DNA from: an uncultured Dialister sp.
GTDB lineage: Bacteria > Bacillota > Negativicutes > Veillonellales > Dialisteraceae
Assembly: GCA_934216155.1 (NCBI GenBank)
Contig: CAKQBK010000020.1
Coordinates: 1 to 33,926, forward strand
Reading direction: 5' to 3'
Length of the DNA: 33,926 nucleotides
Made by a program: the position numbers and the translations under genes. The notes beneath the pieces are model-generated. The model was not told the origin of the DNA. It did not search any database and worked only from the letters and a program-made list of their open reading frames with translations. Positions 8,979-15,826 of the stretch are shown here, piece after piece; position 1 is the first letter of the stretch; each line of letters starts with the position of its first letter.

Positions 8979-9008
8979 ATTTTACAATAATTTTCAGGGG
9001 AAAGTCAA
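8979..9008 (-). promoter_or_regulatory. Sigma-70-type promoter facing the flavoprotein-purB pair
   Basis: On the minus strand, TTGACT (9008-9003) and TAAAAT (8984-8979) are separated by 18 nt. Transcription would begin near 8972 and run almost at once into the terminator at 8949-8928. Confidence 0.6.
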
Positions 9009-9025
9009 ATAAAAACAATTAGGAA

Positions 9026-9252
9026 TGATGGTGGCGGCGCACAATTCATATAGCGCCGCAGTTAAGGAAACGCGACGATCCTAGTTTCCTAATTTTCTTT
9101 TCATATTGTATAATAGAGGCAAAGAAGCATTCTACCAAATGAGGCAGATAGGAACGAAGATGAAAAGCAAGATTTTTATAAAATATTCGGCGCTTCCAAA
9201 TTTTGTGCGCCGCTACCACCATTCCTCATTCCTCACTCCTCATTCCTAACTT
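9026..9252. repeat. Complete family 4 composite repeat upstream of the AroB homologue
   Basis: The left GGCGGCGCACAATTCATATA hairpin and right CGGCGCTTCC..GTGCGCCG hairpin are flanked by AATTAGGAATGATGGTGG and CCACCATTCCTCATTCCTCA arms. The centre differs from other copies and contains a TATAAT box (9109-9114) reading toward the next gene, so the repeat may carry its promoter. Confidence 0.7.
9086..9114 (+). promoter_or_regulatory. Possible promoter of the AroB homologue inside a repeat
   Basis: TATAAT at 9109-9114 has a weak TTCCTA 17 nt upstream. It lies within the family 4 composite element about 190 nt before the start codon. Confidence 0.35.
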
Positions 9253-9300
9253 TTACCATCCAATTCCTGATTTCTGACGCAAAAGGAGGAACTCTTTATC

Positions 9301-10368
9301 ATGGATACCATTCATATCAACTTAGGAAACGATTCTTACGATATCACCATCGACAGCGGGCTGATTCGCCGGGCTGGGCCGTCTATCGCGCAGCTGACGA
9401 AGGCCAATAAGGCGGCTATTATCACCGAAGATGGCCTTGACCGTCTGTATGGCATGGATTTGGTGAAATCTTTGGAAGCCGCTGGGCTTCGCACCCAAAT
9501 GATTGTGGTACCGTCTAGTGAAAAATCCCGTTCTCTTTCCATCGTGAACCGTGTGTACGGCGCTTTGGTGGATTTCGGCCTCGGCAGCGATGATGTGCTC
9601 ATCGCTTTGGGCGGGCGTATTGTAGGCGACGTGACTGGGTTTGCAGCTGCTACCTATCATAGAGGCATCCAGTACATCCAGTTCCCCACCTCTGTGCTGT
9701 CCCAGATCGGCAGTGCCATCGGCGGGAAAATCACTCTCGATATTTCTGCTGGAAAGAATCTGGTGGGTACCTTCTACCAGCCGAAAGCGGTGTATATTGA
9801 CCCCGGTATGGCAAAGACCCTTCCCCGCCAGTACTTGCACAACGGCCTTGGCGAAGCAGTAAAACTGGGCTGCGTGGCCGATAAAGATTTATTTGAACTG
9901 TTTGAAAAGGCCAATAGCGACATGGAACTTCTCCGTGTACTGCCAGAAATCATCTGCCGCTGCGTCACCATCAAGGCCCATTTCGTGGAAATTGACCCCA
10001 TGGACCAGGGCCCTCGTCGCCTTTTGGATTTCGGTCACACCATCGGCGGTGCCATCGAAAAATGCTATCGCTATAACGACGATAAAATCACCCACGGCGA
10101 AGCCACGGCCATCGGCATGTACATGGTCACCAAACGGGCAGAACTTTTGGGCCTCACCAACGAAGGTACCACAGCCCGCCTGGAATATGTATTGAAATCC
10201 CTGTCCCTTCCAACCACCACCAAGATTGCCCCAGATATTCTGGCAGCTGCCCTGGAAAAGGATAAAAAAATCAAAGCCGGCCACATCGACCTGGCGCTGA
10301 TCCATACCATCGGCGATGGATTCCTGGAAAATATTTCTGTGGATGAATTGAGGAAATATGTAAGGTAA
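9301..10368 (+). CDS. aroB: 3-dehydroquinate synthase (AroB) homologue with altered active site
   Basis: Family members use NAD+ and a metal to convert DAHP to 3-dehydroquinate in the shikimate pathway. This 355-residue protein aligns over its full length and keeps the metal ligands (Glu185 in GEAVK, His246 in FGHT, His265 in HGEA), Lys188 and DKK at 321-323. Several positions nearly invariant in AroB differ: GGGV is GGRI (104-107), QVDSSVGGKT is QIGSAIGGKI (Gly137 replaces the substrate-binding Asp), the following Asn is Asp147, LLNFGHT is LLDFGHT (Asp243) and GHAIE is GGAIE (Gly250 replaces a catalytic His). It may be a divergent AroB or a sugar-phosphate cyclase relative with another substrate. 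AAAGGAGGAA precedes ATG. It stands alone with no other shikimate gene nearby. Confidence 0.75.
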   Translation: MDTIHINLGNDSYDITIDSGLIRRAGPSIAQLTKANKAAIITEDGLDRLYGMDLVKSLEAAGLRTQMIVVPSSEKSRSLSIVNRVYGALVDFGLGSDDVLIALGGRIVGDVTGFAAATYHRGIQYIQFPTSVLSQIGSAIGGKITLDISAGKNLVGTFYQPKAVYIDPGMAKTLPRQYLHNGLGEAVKLGCVADKDLFELFEKANSDMELLRVLPEIICRCVTIKAHFVEIDPMDQGPRRLLDFGHTIGGAIEKCYRYNDDKITHGEATAIGMYMVTKRAELLGLTNEGTTARLEYVLKSLSLPTTTKIAPDILAAALEKDKKIKAGHIDLALIHTIGDGFLENISVDELRKYVR

Positions 10369-10522
10369 AGGGCAGGTTGCACAGGTTGCTTAGGATTCTC
10401 AGGTGGCTCAGGTTCTGTTGGTACCATTACGAGTTGCATTTCATCTCAATGATTCCGCTGTCAAAGGGTTCTATAATTAGTACCTTGCAACAAAGTAACT
10501 ACATTCTTAGATTATTATTTTC
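10369..10522. other. Intergenic: family 1 fragment after the AroB homologue
   Basis: About 50 bp of iterated CAGGTTGCTCAGG-type units (10372-10425) directly follow the stop codon. The rest shows no gene. No clear terminator for the AroB homologue was found. Confidence 0.5.
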
Positions 10523-10551
10523 TTGCTAAGTATTTTTTCGTTTGCTATAAT
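10523..10551 (+). promoter_or_regulatory. Promoter of antitoxin-like RNA 1
   Basis: TTGCTA (10523-10528) and TATAAT (10546-10551) are 17 nt apart, with an extended -10 TGC immediately before TATAAT. The predicted start is near 10558. Confidence 0.8.
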
Positions 10552-10557
10552 ACCAAT

Positions 10558-10655
10558 AGAAAAAGAGATAGTTGGTTATCCATGGGCGTGGACTCAGCTT
10601 TCTCAAAATAAGTAAACTTGAAGGAAGCTGTCTAAGCCATTTAGATGGCTTTTTT
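10558..10655 (+). ncRNA. Antitoxin-like antisense RNA 1 of a type I locus
   Basis: A strong promoter and the terminator at 10634-10655 define an untranslated RNA of about 98 nt. It converges on the toxin gene encoded on the other strand (ORF 10742-10662) and is fully complementary to the 3' part of any toxin mRNA that runs past its stop codon. This is the arrangement of TxpA/RatA-like type I modules. Its 5' segment ATAGAAAAAGAGATAG and its TTGAAGGAAGCTGTC segment recur in RNA 2. Function is inferred from layout. Confidence 0.7.
10634..10655 (+). terminator. Terminator of antitoxin-like RNA 1
   Basis: AAGCCAT and ATGGCTT form a 7-bp stem around TTAG, followed by a T-run on the plus strand. 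Confidence 0.85.
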
Positions 10656-10661
10656 CATTTT

Positions 10662-10742
10662 CTATTTCTTACAAACAGAAATGACAAGGACAATCAACGA
10701 AGCAAAAGCTATCATCAGGGACAATGTCTCAAATGTGCTCAT
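10662..10742 (-). CDS. Holin-like type I toxin peptide (26 aa)
   Basis: The 26-residue frame reads MSTFETLSLMIAFASL, then a hydrophobic stretch and a Cys-Lys-Lys end. A short polar start with the E-x-L-S-L-M-I-A-F motif, one hydrophobic span and a lysine end match the 'putative holin-like toxin' peptides of Firmicutes, which act on the cell's own membrane in type I toxin-antitoxin modules. A minus-strand promoter lies at 10833-10804 (TTGAGA, 18 nt, TATACT). The leader holds a perfect CTCTTAC/GTAAGAG hairpin (10755-10773) abutting and partly covering the GGGGGTGG ribosome site, typical of translationally restrained toxin mRNAs. The gene lies between two homologous antisense-type RNA genes. Peptide identity is by motif recognition. 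Confidence 0.75.
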   Translation of the reverse strand: MSTFETLSLMIAFASLIVLVISVCKK

Positions 10743-10803
10743 CGTGACCACCCCCTCTTACATAAAGTAAGAGAAAAGCCGTACCAACTATCTTCGTGTA
10801 AGT

Positions 10804-10833
10804 AGTATAACAAAAGGACATAGGAAATCTCAA
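10804..10833 (-). promoter_or_regulatory. Toxin promoter
   Basis: On the minus strand, TTGAGA (10833-10828) and TATACT (10809-10804) are 18 nt apart. The -35 region and most of the spacer lie inside the large inverted repeat 10811-10857, so a terminator or cruciform overlaps the promoter. Confidence 0.6.
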
Positions 10834-10857
10834 CCAGAAATTTCCTATGCCCTTTTG
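10811..10857. terminator. 18-bp inverted repeat overlapping the toxin promoter
   Basis: Arms CAAAAGGACATAGGAAAT and ATTTCCTATGCCCTTTTG (one mismatch) surround an 11-nt loop. With A/T-rich ends on both sides it could terminate transcription in either direction, for example read-through from RNA 2 into the toxin, or serve as a protein-binding palindrome. Confidence 0.6.
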
Positions 10858-10878
10858 TGGTGCAAAAAGTAAGTCAAT

Positions 10879-10971
10879 AAAAAAAGCCGCCTAACAGGGA
10901 CAGCTTCCTTCAAACTACAAATTTGTGAGAGAAACCTTGTCCCCGCCAGGATACCAGCTATCTCTTTTTCT
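10879..10971 (-). ncRNA. Antitoxin-like RNA 2, homologous to RNA 1
   Basis: A promoter at 11006-10978 and a terminator (AGCTGTC/GGCGGCT stem then seven T, 10905-10879) define an RNA of about 93 nt on the minus strand. It shares the first 16 nt (ATAGAAAAAGAGATAG) and TTGAAGGAAGCTGTC with RNA 1, but lies upstream of the toxin and in the same direction, so it is not antisense to it in cis. It could pair with the toxin mRNA in trans through the shared segments, or be a remnant of a second module. Confidence 0.65.
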
Positions 10972-10977
10972 ATTGCC

Positions 10978-11006
10978 ATTATAGCAAAAGCAGGAACCAT
11001 TGACAA
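10978..11006 (-). promoter_or_regulatory. Promoter of antitoxin-like RNA 2
   Basis: On the minus strand, TTGTCA (11006-11001) and TATAAT (10983-10978) are 17 nt apart, with TGC before the -10 as in RNA 1. Confidence 0.8.
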
Positions 11007-11028
11007 GGTGATTTCTTTTGTGGCAAAG

Positions 11029-11206
11029 TTTCTCAGGTTGCTCAGGACTCTCAAGTTTCTCAGGTTCCCCAAATGAGATGATAACGCTAGCGTCTATCAG
11101 CGCATTCGAAGAACCTGAGCAGCCTTAGCAACTTGAGAAACCTGAGTAACCTATAATCACAAACCAAATCATGCTTACTGGCGCAAATCCTTAACTTAAC
11201 AGCATT
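11029..11206. repeat. Family 1 element lacking its left end
   Basis: The iterated TTTCTCAGGTTGCTCAGG units, the GCTAGCGTC core and the right terminal repeat CTTAACTTAACAGCATT are present. The left terminal repeat is missing next to the RNA 2 promoter. The right half matches positions 1-65. Confidence 0.75.
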
Positions 11207-11295
11207 GCCCGACGAGGGAGACGAGACGCTAGAGAAAATTTGGATAGAGTCACATTTCCTAATCCCTAGAGTCCCAGTCACCAAGCAAGTATAAT

Positions 11296-11340
11296 TTGCG
11301 GCGCTTCCTTATTTGTCGCGCCGCCACCACCATTCCTAAT
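11296..11340. repeat. Family 4 right half at the permease 3' end
   Basis: GCGGCGCTTCC..GCGCCGCC followed by ACCACCATTCCTAATT lies immediately downstream of the minus-strand permease gene. Confidence 0.65.
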
Positions 11341-11347
11341 TGCCCTT

Positions 11348-12043
11348 TTAGTATTTCTCCCGCAATTTCTTTTCCCACCAGTTGAAGAGGAAGGTCAGGA
11401 TGATGGCCACGGCCCAGTAGGCAATGGCGTCGGCGATGTATGGTTCGGTTCTCCGGTTGTAGAGGGCGGAGAAGATATCTGCTTCGGCGAACATATCCAC
11501 CACTTTGACGGTGAAAACCAAAGCCAGGAGTTTGATGGTTTTCAGATAGTACGTAAAGAACGAGGACATAGCCACCACGAAGGCCTGGGGCAATACGATG
11601 CGGGTGAAGGCTTTATGGGGTGCCAGTCCCATAGCCACTGCGGCTTCGAACTGTCCTTTATCGACGGAGCGAAGGGCGCCGCGAATATTTTCTGCCTGGT
11701 ACGCCGTGATGTACAGAATGAAGGTAGCATACACGGTCCAGTAAGGGCTCACGTCGAAAGGTTTCACTGTCTGGCCCACGAAGGATGAAATGATCGGCGC
11801 CAAGAGGAAAGGCAGCGAGTTGTACACAATGAAGAGCTGCACCAAAGCCGGTACGGCACGGAAGAAGGAAATGAACACGGTAAAAATACCATCCACATAG
11901 CGGTTGCAATTGAGGCGAATCACCGCAATGATGGCACCGAAAAAGATACTGCACACCATAACCACCAGGGCCATGAAAAGTGTATTCGGAATGGCCTTGG
12001 CAATGAAAAGGAGCGCTGTCGGTAAGACTTCAAAATCGATCAT
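11348..12043 (-). CDS. Polar amino-acid (probably cystine) ABC transporter permease 2
   Basis: This 231-residue inner-membrane protein of the HisM/GlnP family has about five hydrophobic spans. The EAA loop that docks the ATPase reads QFEAAVAMGLAPHKAFTRIV (about 130-150), followed by LPQA. Its ATG lies one base after the stop of the other permease, and GGAGGG in the end of that gene is its ribosome site, so the two are translationally coupled and probably form a heterodimeric channel. A T-box leader that reads as tRNA-Cys specific lies upstream of the ATPase gene and suggests cystine or cysteine as substrate. No periplasmic or lipoprotein receptor is encoded here. Confidence 0.85.
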   Translation of the reverse strand: MIDFEVLPTALLFIAKAIPNTLFMALVVMVCSIFFGAIIAVIRLNCNRYVDGIFTVFISFFRAVPALVQLFIVYNSLPFLLAPIISSFVGQTVKPFDVSPYWTVYATFILYITAYQAENIRGALRSVDKGQFEAAVAMGLAPHKAFTRIVLPQAFVVAMSSFFTYYLKTIKLLALVFTVKVVDMFAEADIFSALYNRRTEPYIADAIAYWAVAIILTFLFNWWEKKLREKY

Positions 12044-12044
12044 G

Positions 12045-12740
12045 TTATGCCCTCCTTACGCCGGTGGTATTCCATTTCTGGAAATAGTGGAACGCCACTT
12101 CGACCAAAATCACAATGGCCCAGTAAATCAAAGCCACTGCACAATAGGTTTCCAATTTGCCCTGTCCATAGTTGGCATTGATGATGAGCCCTGCTTTCCC
12201 CATAAGGTCCACCACGCCAATGAAGTACATAATAGACGTATCTTTTAGGATGTTGATGGATTCATTGACCAATCCAGGAAGTGCCACTGGCAGTGCCTGG
12301 GGCGCCACGATATGAAGCACCCGATGCACAGGGGACAGACCAAAGACCATGGCCGCTTCGGTTTGTCCTTTATCGACCGACAAATACGCCGGGCGGATAA
12401 TTTCAGAAATCACCGGTGTATAGTGGAACGTCAGCGCAATCAGCACATACACCGTCAGCGGCCAGCCGTCGCTGCTGAAATGCATCATTTTCACAATAGC
12501 CGGCAGCACGAAGTACACCAAGTACAAATCCAGCACAAATGGCATGCTTCGGTTATAAGAAAGCCAGATTTCGCAAAGCTGAGAAAGCACCGGCACCTTG
12601 GCGATACGAATCACCGCCACCAGAGAGCCAAAAAAGAGACATAGAAATATGGATGCCACGATCACTTCCAACGTAAAAGGAAGCGCATCCATGAGCCGCG
12701 GGAAAAGCCCGAGGAAATAAGACATATTGAAAGTAAGCAT
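12045..12740 (-). CDS. Polar amino-acid (probably cystine) ABC transporter permease 1
   Basis: This is the second HisM/GlnP-family membrane subunit, 231 residues, with about five spans and an EAA loop TEAAMVFGLSPVHRVLHIV followed by APQAL. AAAGGA lies before ATG. The protein is not a recent duplicate of its partner: the EAA loops and spans differ clearly, as expected for a heterodimeric channel. A 575-bp stretch of family 2, 4 and 1 repeats separates it from the ATPase gene upstream, so cotranscription is plausible but must cross several hairpins. Confidence 0.85.
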   Translation of the reverse strand: MLTFNMSYFLGLFPRLMDALPFTLEVIVASIFLCLFFGSLVAVIRIAKVPVLSQLCEIWLSYNRSMPFVLDLYLVYFVLPAIVKMMHFSSDGWPLTVYVLIALTFHYTPVISEIIRPAYLSVDKGQTEAAMVFGLSPVHRVLHIVAPQALPVALPGLVNESINILKDTSIMYFIGVVDLMGKAGLIINANYGQGKLETYCAVALIYWAIVILVEVAFHYFQKWNTTGVRRA

Positions 12741-12828
12741 GATTTATCGGTCCTTTATGGATAGAGACACTATCCCTTTATCATAATTAGTTAAGAGTTA
12801 GGAGTGAGGAGTGGTGAAAGGTTACTAT

Positions 12829-13001
12829 TCTGCAAATTTTTATTTCCTAACATACCAGTTTCACCGCTTATCAAAAGGTTAAAGAGGTTATATAGGGTTA
12901 TGAAACTTACGGTAATCCCATAACCTGATATAACCCTTATAACCTTGACAGTAGCCATAACACCATTATGTTTGACAGAGAAATCAGTACAATAATAAAC
13001 T
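12829..13001. repeat. Family 2 element
   Basis: The left end AGGTTACTATTCTGC and right end CAATAATAAACTT are degenerate terminal repeats. The core stem is GGTTATATAGGGTTATG facing CATAACCTGATATAACC. Confidence 0.7.
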
Positions 13002-13035
13002 TATATAGTATGAAATTTGCGGCGCCCTCAATTAT

Positions 13036-13265
13036 CAATGCTGTTAAGTTAAGCGAAATATGCGATGATTTCTGCTGATGCAAAGGTTACTCAGGTTTCT
13101 TAGGTTACTTAGGTTTCTCATGTTTCTCGAATGAGCTAATGACGCTAGCGTCTATGGGCACATTCGGGGAACCTGAGCCACCTGAGAACCCTTAGAAACT
13201 TGAGAAACCTGTCATAACTAGCGGAATCATATCTACTAACGCAAATTCTTAACTTAACAACATTG
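13036..13265. repeat. Complete family 1 element inserted in a family 4 hairpin
   Basis: CAATGCTGTTAAGTTAAG opens and CTTAACTTAACAACATTG closes the 230-bp element. The flanks CCTCAATTAT (left) and CCCCAATTAT (right) match at 9 of 10 positions, a target duplication with one later change. The insertion splits a GCGGCGC..GCGCCGC family 4 hairpin, giving a relative age for the two repeats. Confidence 0.8.
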
Positions 13266-13316
13266 CCCCAATTATTATGCGCCGCCACCACCACTTCTAA
13301 CTTCTCACTGCTTTTA

Positions 13317-14069
13317 TTATCCTTCTCTTGCCAGCATTCTTTGCAGGAACTGCTGGGTCTTTTCTTCTTTCGGATGGGTGAAGAGGTCTTCCGGTTTGCC
13401 TTCTTCCACCACCAGGCCGTCGGACATGAAGACCACTTTGGAAGACACTTCTCTAGCAAAGTGCATTTCATGGGTGACGATAATCATGGTGATGCCCAAA
13501 GTCGCCACTTCGGCGATGGTATCCAACACTTCGCCTACCAGTTCCGGATCCAGTGCAGATGTGGGTTCGTCGAAAAGAATCACATCCGGGCGAGGTGCCA
13601 AAGCACGAGCAATGCCCACGCGCTGCTGCATGCCGCCGGACAATTCGGAAGGATAGAGTTTCGCATAGTCCGTCATATGGACACGAGCCAGCTCTTCCAT
13701 AGCGATTTCTTCTGCTTCCTTTTTCGTTTTGCCATAGCCATAAATGAGGCCTTCGGTGACGTTTTCCAGGACGTTCTTATTTCTAAATAAATTGAACTGT
13801 TGGAACACCATGGTAGACTTTCTTCTGAGTTTCTGTACGTCCGTTTTGGAAATATGGGAAAAATCCACAGAGACTTCATCAATAGAAAGTTTGCCTGCAT
13901 CTGGTTTTTCCAGATAATTCAAGCAGCGAAGGAATGTGGTCTTCCCTGTGCCAGAGGGACCAAGAATAGAAACTACATCACCTTTATCTACAGACAGGTT
14001 GATGTCTTTCAGTACTGTGTTCTTCCCGAAAGATTTACGTATATGTTCAGCAGTCAAAATGCGGGACAT
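13317..14069 (-). CDS. Polar amino-acid (probably cystine) ABC transporter ATPase
   Basis: This 250-residue ATP-binding subunit of the polar amino-acid uptake family carries Walker A GPSGTGKT at 37-44, the signature LSGGM at 143-147 and Walker B ILFDEPT at about 164-170. The D-loop SALD and the switch His in IIVTHEM follow. I start at ATG 14069, preceded by GAAGGTAAAGAG; an earlier in-frame start would translate the repeat next to it. It is the first gene after the T-box leader, which places the cluster under control of uncharged tRNA. The stop is followed within two bases by a family 4 repeat. Confidence 0.9.
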   Translation of the reverse strand: MSRILTAEHIRKSFGKNTVLKDINLSVDKGDVVSILGPSGTGKTTFLRCLNYLEKPDAGKLSIDEVSVDFSHISKTDVQKLRRKSTMVFQQFNLFRNKNVLENVTEGLIYGYGKTKKEAEEIAMEELARVHMTDYAKLYPSELSGGMQQRVGIARALAPRPDVILFDEPTSALDPELVGEVLDTIAEVATLGITMIIVTHEMHFAREVSSKVVFMSDGLVVEEGKPEDLFTHPKEEKTQQFLQRMLAREG

Positions 14070-14092
14070 GATCTCTTTACCTTCTTTCTGAA

Positions 14093-14252
14093 ATGCAATG
14101 AGTAACGAGTAATTAGAAATGAGTAATTCAGGTGGCGGCGCACAATTCATATAGCGCCGCACTTATAACCTATAATTATTTATAAAATACGGCGCTTTTT
14201 ATTTTGTTGCGCCGTACCACAATTTCTCATTACTCATTACTAATTTCTCATT
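14093..14252. repeat. Complete family 4 composite repeat between T-box and ATPase
   Basis: Outer AATGAGTAACGAGTAATTAG arms face CTCATTACTCATTACTAA. The inner hairpins are GGCGGCGCACAATTCATATA..GCGCCGC and ACGGCGC..GCGCCGT. The whole element lies within the transcribed leader. Confidence 0.75.
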
Positions 14253-14514
14253 AAAAAAACCCCGTCCCACATAAGGGACGGAGAATCCGTGTTCCACCCA
14301 ATTTCATTTCTATGTCACCATAGAAACCTTGGTAAGTCTTACGACTTCTGGCTATATCGGGCTCCCCGGATGGCCTACTTGCTTTCAGCCGATCTGCTCC
14401 AAGAGGCACTTCCAAAACCGCTCCGCACCCCTTCCCACCAATCGGGGCTCTCTTTGGCTTCGACGATCCTGTACTCTCTCTTATCATCGCGAATCTTACA
14501 AATTAAGATTAATT
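14253..14514 (-). promoter_or_regulatory. T-box riboswitch, apparently tRNA-Cys specific
   Basis: On the minus strand the leader has Stem I features (AGAGAG, TTGGTGGGAAGGGG), the T-box sequence TGGGTGGAACACGG (14300-14287) and a terminator with CCGTCCC/GGGACGG arms and seven T (about 14281-14253). Aligning the specifier side with the B. subtilis glyQS leader (GAA-N-GGC) gives GAA-G-TGC, so the specifier is TGC (14408-14406), a cysteine codon. The bulge base after TGG is A, which pairs with discriminator U, as in tRNA-Cys. Uncharged tRNA-Cys should favour read-through into the transporter. Element class is secure; specificity is inferred. Confidence 0.85.
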
Positions 14515-14520
14515 GGAATT

Positions 14521-14550
14521 ACTATACCATACTCTTGCTATTTCATGCAA
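14521..14550 (-). promoter_or_regulatory. Promoter of the T-box leader
   Basis: On the minus strand, TTGCAT (14550-14545) and TATAGT (14526-14521) are 18 nt apart. The start would be near 14514, just before Stem I. Confidence 0.7.
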
Positions 14551-14572
14551 GACTTTTCACACATTTTTCGAG

Positions 14573-14578
14573 TATAAT
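14573..14578 (+). promoter_or_regulatory. Possible -10 box for the two-component genes
   Basis: A TATAAT on the plus strand lies back to back with the T-box promoter, about 170 nt before the response regulator. No convincing -35 was found. Confidence 0.35.
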
Positions 14579-14582
14579 AAAG

Positions 14583-14733
14583 GCAGTGAGAAGTTAGAAG
14601 TGAGGAGTGAGAAGTGGTGGAAGGGGCGCACAACTTATAAAGCGCCCCAATCCCCCTTTTTATATAGTAGGAGTTGACCGTTAGCAGTAAGCAGTTAACA
14701 GTATCGGTTTACCGCTAACTGCTAACTGCTTTT
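14583..14733. repeat. Family 4 left half followed by a family 6 hairpin
   Basis: GCAGTGAGAAGTTAGAAGTG units and a GGGGCGC..GCGCCCC hairpin (about 14583-14647) are followed by GTTAGCAGTAAGCAGTTAAC facing GCTAACTGCTAACTGC (14680-14731). The family 6 stem ends about 6 nt before the ribosome site of the next gene. Confidence 0.7.
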
Positions 14734-14749
14734 AAACGAGGTGATCTCT

Positions 14750-15484
14750 ATGCTTCATATCGCTGTGGTGGATGACAATCCATCGGATATTGAAATCATC
14801 AAAACCTATCTCACCCAGTATTTCAAAAAACGGGCCGGCACGTCTCCCATCGATTACACCATCAGCACGTTCCAGGAGGGAAGTTCGTTTCTATCTCATT
14901 TTTCCTGCGGTCTTTATGATTTACTATTTCTGGATATTTATATGCCCCGCCTGACCGGCATCGAAGTGGCACAAAAAGTGCGAATTCTCGATGAAGGGGT
15001 GAAAATTCTATTTCTCACCACCAGCAAAGAACATGCCTTGGAGAGTTACTCCGTCTTTGCGTCTGCCTATATTTTGAAACCCATCGCCGAAAACCACACC
15101 CTCTTCACCAGCGTCCTGAATCGATTGCTGCCGGATGAAATGATTTCTGGCAGAAAACTGACAGTACGCCTTCCCGGGCAGGATGACATAGAAATCCCCT
15201 TCGCCCGCATCCTATCCCTGGATTGCAACAATACGAGAACCGCCGTGATCCATTTGGAAGATAAGGACATTCCCACGTTGAACACCTATCAGGAACTTTC
15301 CGATATCCTTTCCAGCGACGAACGGTTCCTCGAATGTTACCACCGGCTCACCATCAATATGGACTACATCACGTCCATGGAAGAAGACCTGTTTCATTTG
15401 AAAGGAAATACCACCGCCCCCATCAGCCGACGGAAGAAAAAAGAAGTGAAACATGGGTATATGCAGTATCTGCTAAATAAATAG
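14750..15484 (+). CDS. LytTR-family response regulator
   Basis: This 244-residue response regulator has a receiver domain at 1-120 (acidic pair Asp8/Asp9, phospho-acceptor Asp62 in FLDIYMP, Lys110 in ILKP) and a LytTR DNA-binding domain at about 135-240, including LECYHRLTINMDYI. It should be phosphorylated by the GHKL kinase encoded 600 bp downstream and bind DNA as a dimer. GAGGTGA lies 5 nt before ATG 14750; a GTG inside that ribosome site is unlikely to be the start. Target genes cannot be read from the sequence. Such pairs often regulate neighbouring transport genes, here amino-acid or tricarboxylate uptake, but that is inference. Confidence 0.9.
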   Translation: MLHIAVVDDNPSDIEIIKTYLTQYFKKRAGTSPIDYTISTFQEGSSFLSHFSCGLYDLLFLDIYMPRLTGIEVAQKVRILDEGVKILFLTTSKEHALESYSVFASAYILKPIAENHTLFTSVLNRLLPDEMISGRKLTVRLPGQDDIEIPFARILSLDCNNTRTAVIHLEDKDIPTLNTYQELSDILSSDERFLECYHRLTINMDYITSMEEDLFHLKGNTTAPISRRKKKEVKHGYMQYLLNK

Positions 15485-15586
15485 TGTCTCCTCACAGATT
15501 TCCAAATGTGATAAAAGTTAGGAGTGAGGAATTAGGAGTGAGGAGTGGTGGTAGGGGCGCATCAAATTATATAGTGCCCACTATAT

Positions 15587-15816
15587 TAATGTCATTAAGT
15601 TAAGCGAAATATGCGATGATTTCTGTTGATGCAAAGGTTACTCAGGTTTCTCAGGCTACTTAGGTTTCTCACGTTTCTCGAATGAGCTAATGACGCTAGC
15701 GTCTACCGGCACATTCGGAGAACCTGAGCAGCCTGAGAAACCTTAGCAACTTTGGAGCCTGTCACCACTAGCGGAGTCATGTCTACTAACGCAAATCCTT
15801 AACTTAACAGCATTGC
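15587..15816. repeat. Complete family 1 element, identical to the copy at 23965
   Basis: A 230-bp element bounded by TAATGTCATTAAGTTAAG and CTTAACTTAACAGCATTG, with the exact 10-bp target duplication CCCACTATAT on both sides. By eye it is base-for-base identical to 23965-24193, indicating recent movement or conversion. It interrupts a family 4 repeat. Confidence 0.85.
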
Positions 15817-15826
15817 CCACTATATA

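Larger units (their letters stand above)
12741..13316. other. Repeat-filled gap inside the amino-acid transporter cluster
   Basis: No coding frame with a ribosome site is present. The gap contains a family 2 element, a family 4 hairpin and a complete family 1 element inserted in that hairpin. A substrate-binding protein gene, often adjacent in such clusters, is absent. Confidence 0.7.

Noticed and set aside
10572..10805. 77-codon frame over the toxin locus
   Set aside because: It overlaps a defined RNA gene and its terminator, crosses the toxin on the other strand and shows no family resemblance.
13317..14162. Longer starts for the ATPase (14162), mnmE (4698), tctA (19720) and DUF2922 (33026)
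   Set aside because: The added residues are translations of repeat DNA, are unlike the families, and better ribosome sites precede the internal ATGs.
14251..14487. 78-codon minus-strand frame
   Set aside because: It is the translated T-box leader, whose conserved RNA motifs and terminator explain the sequence.
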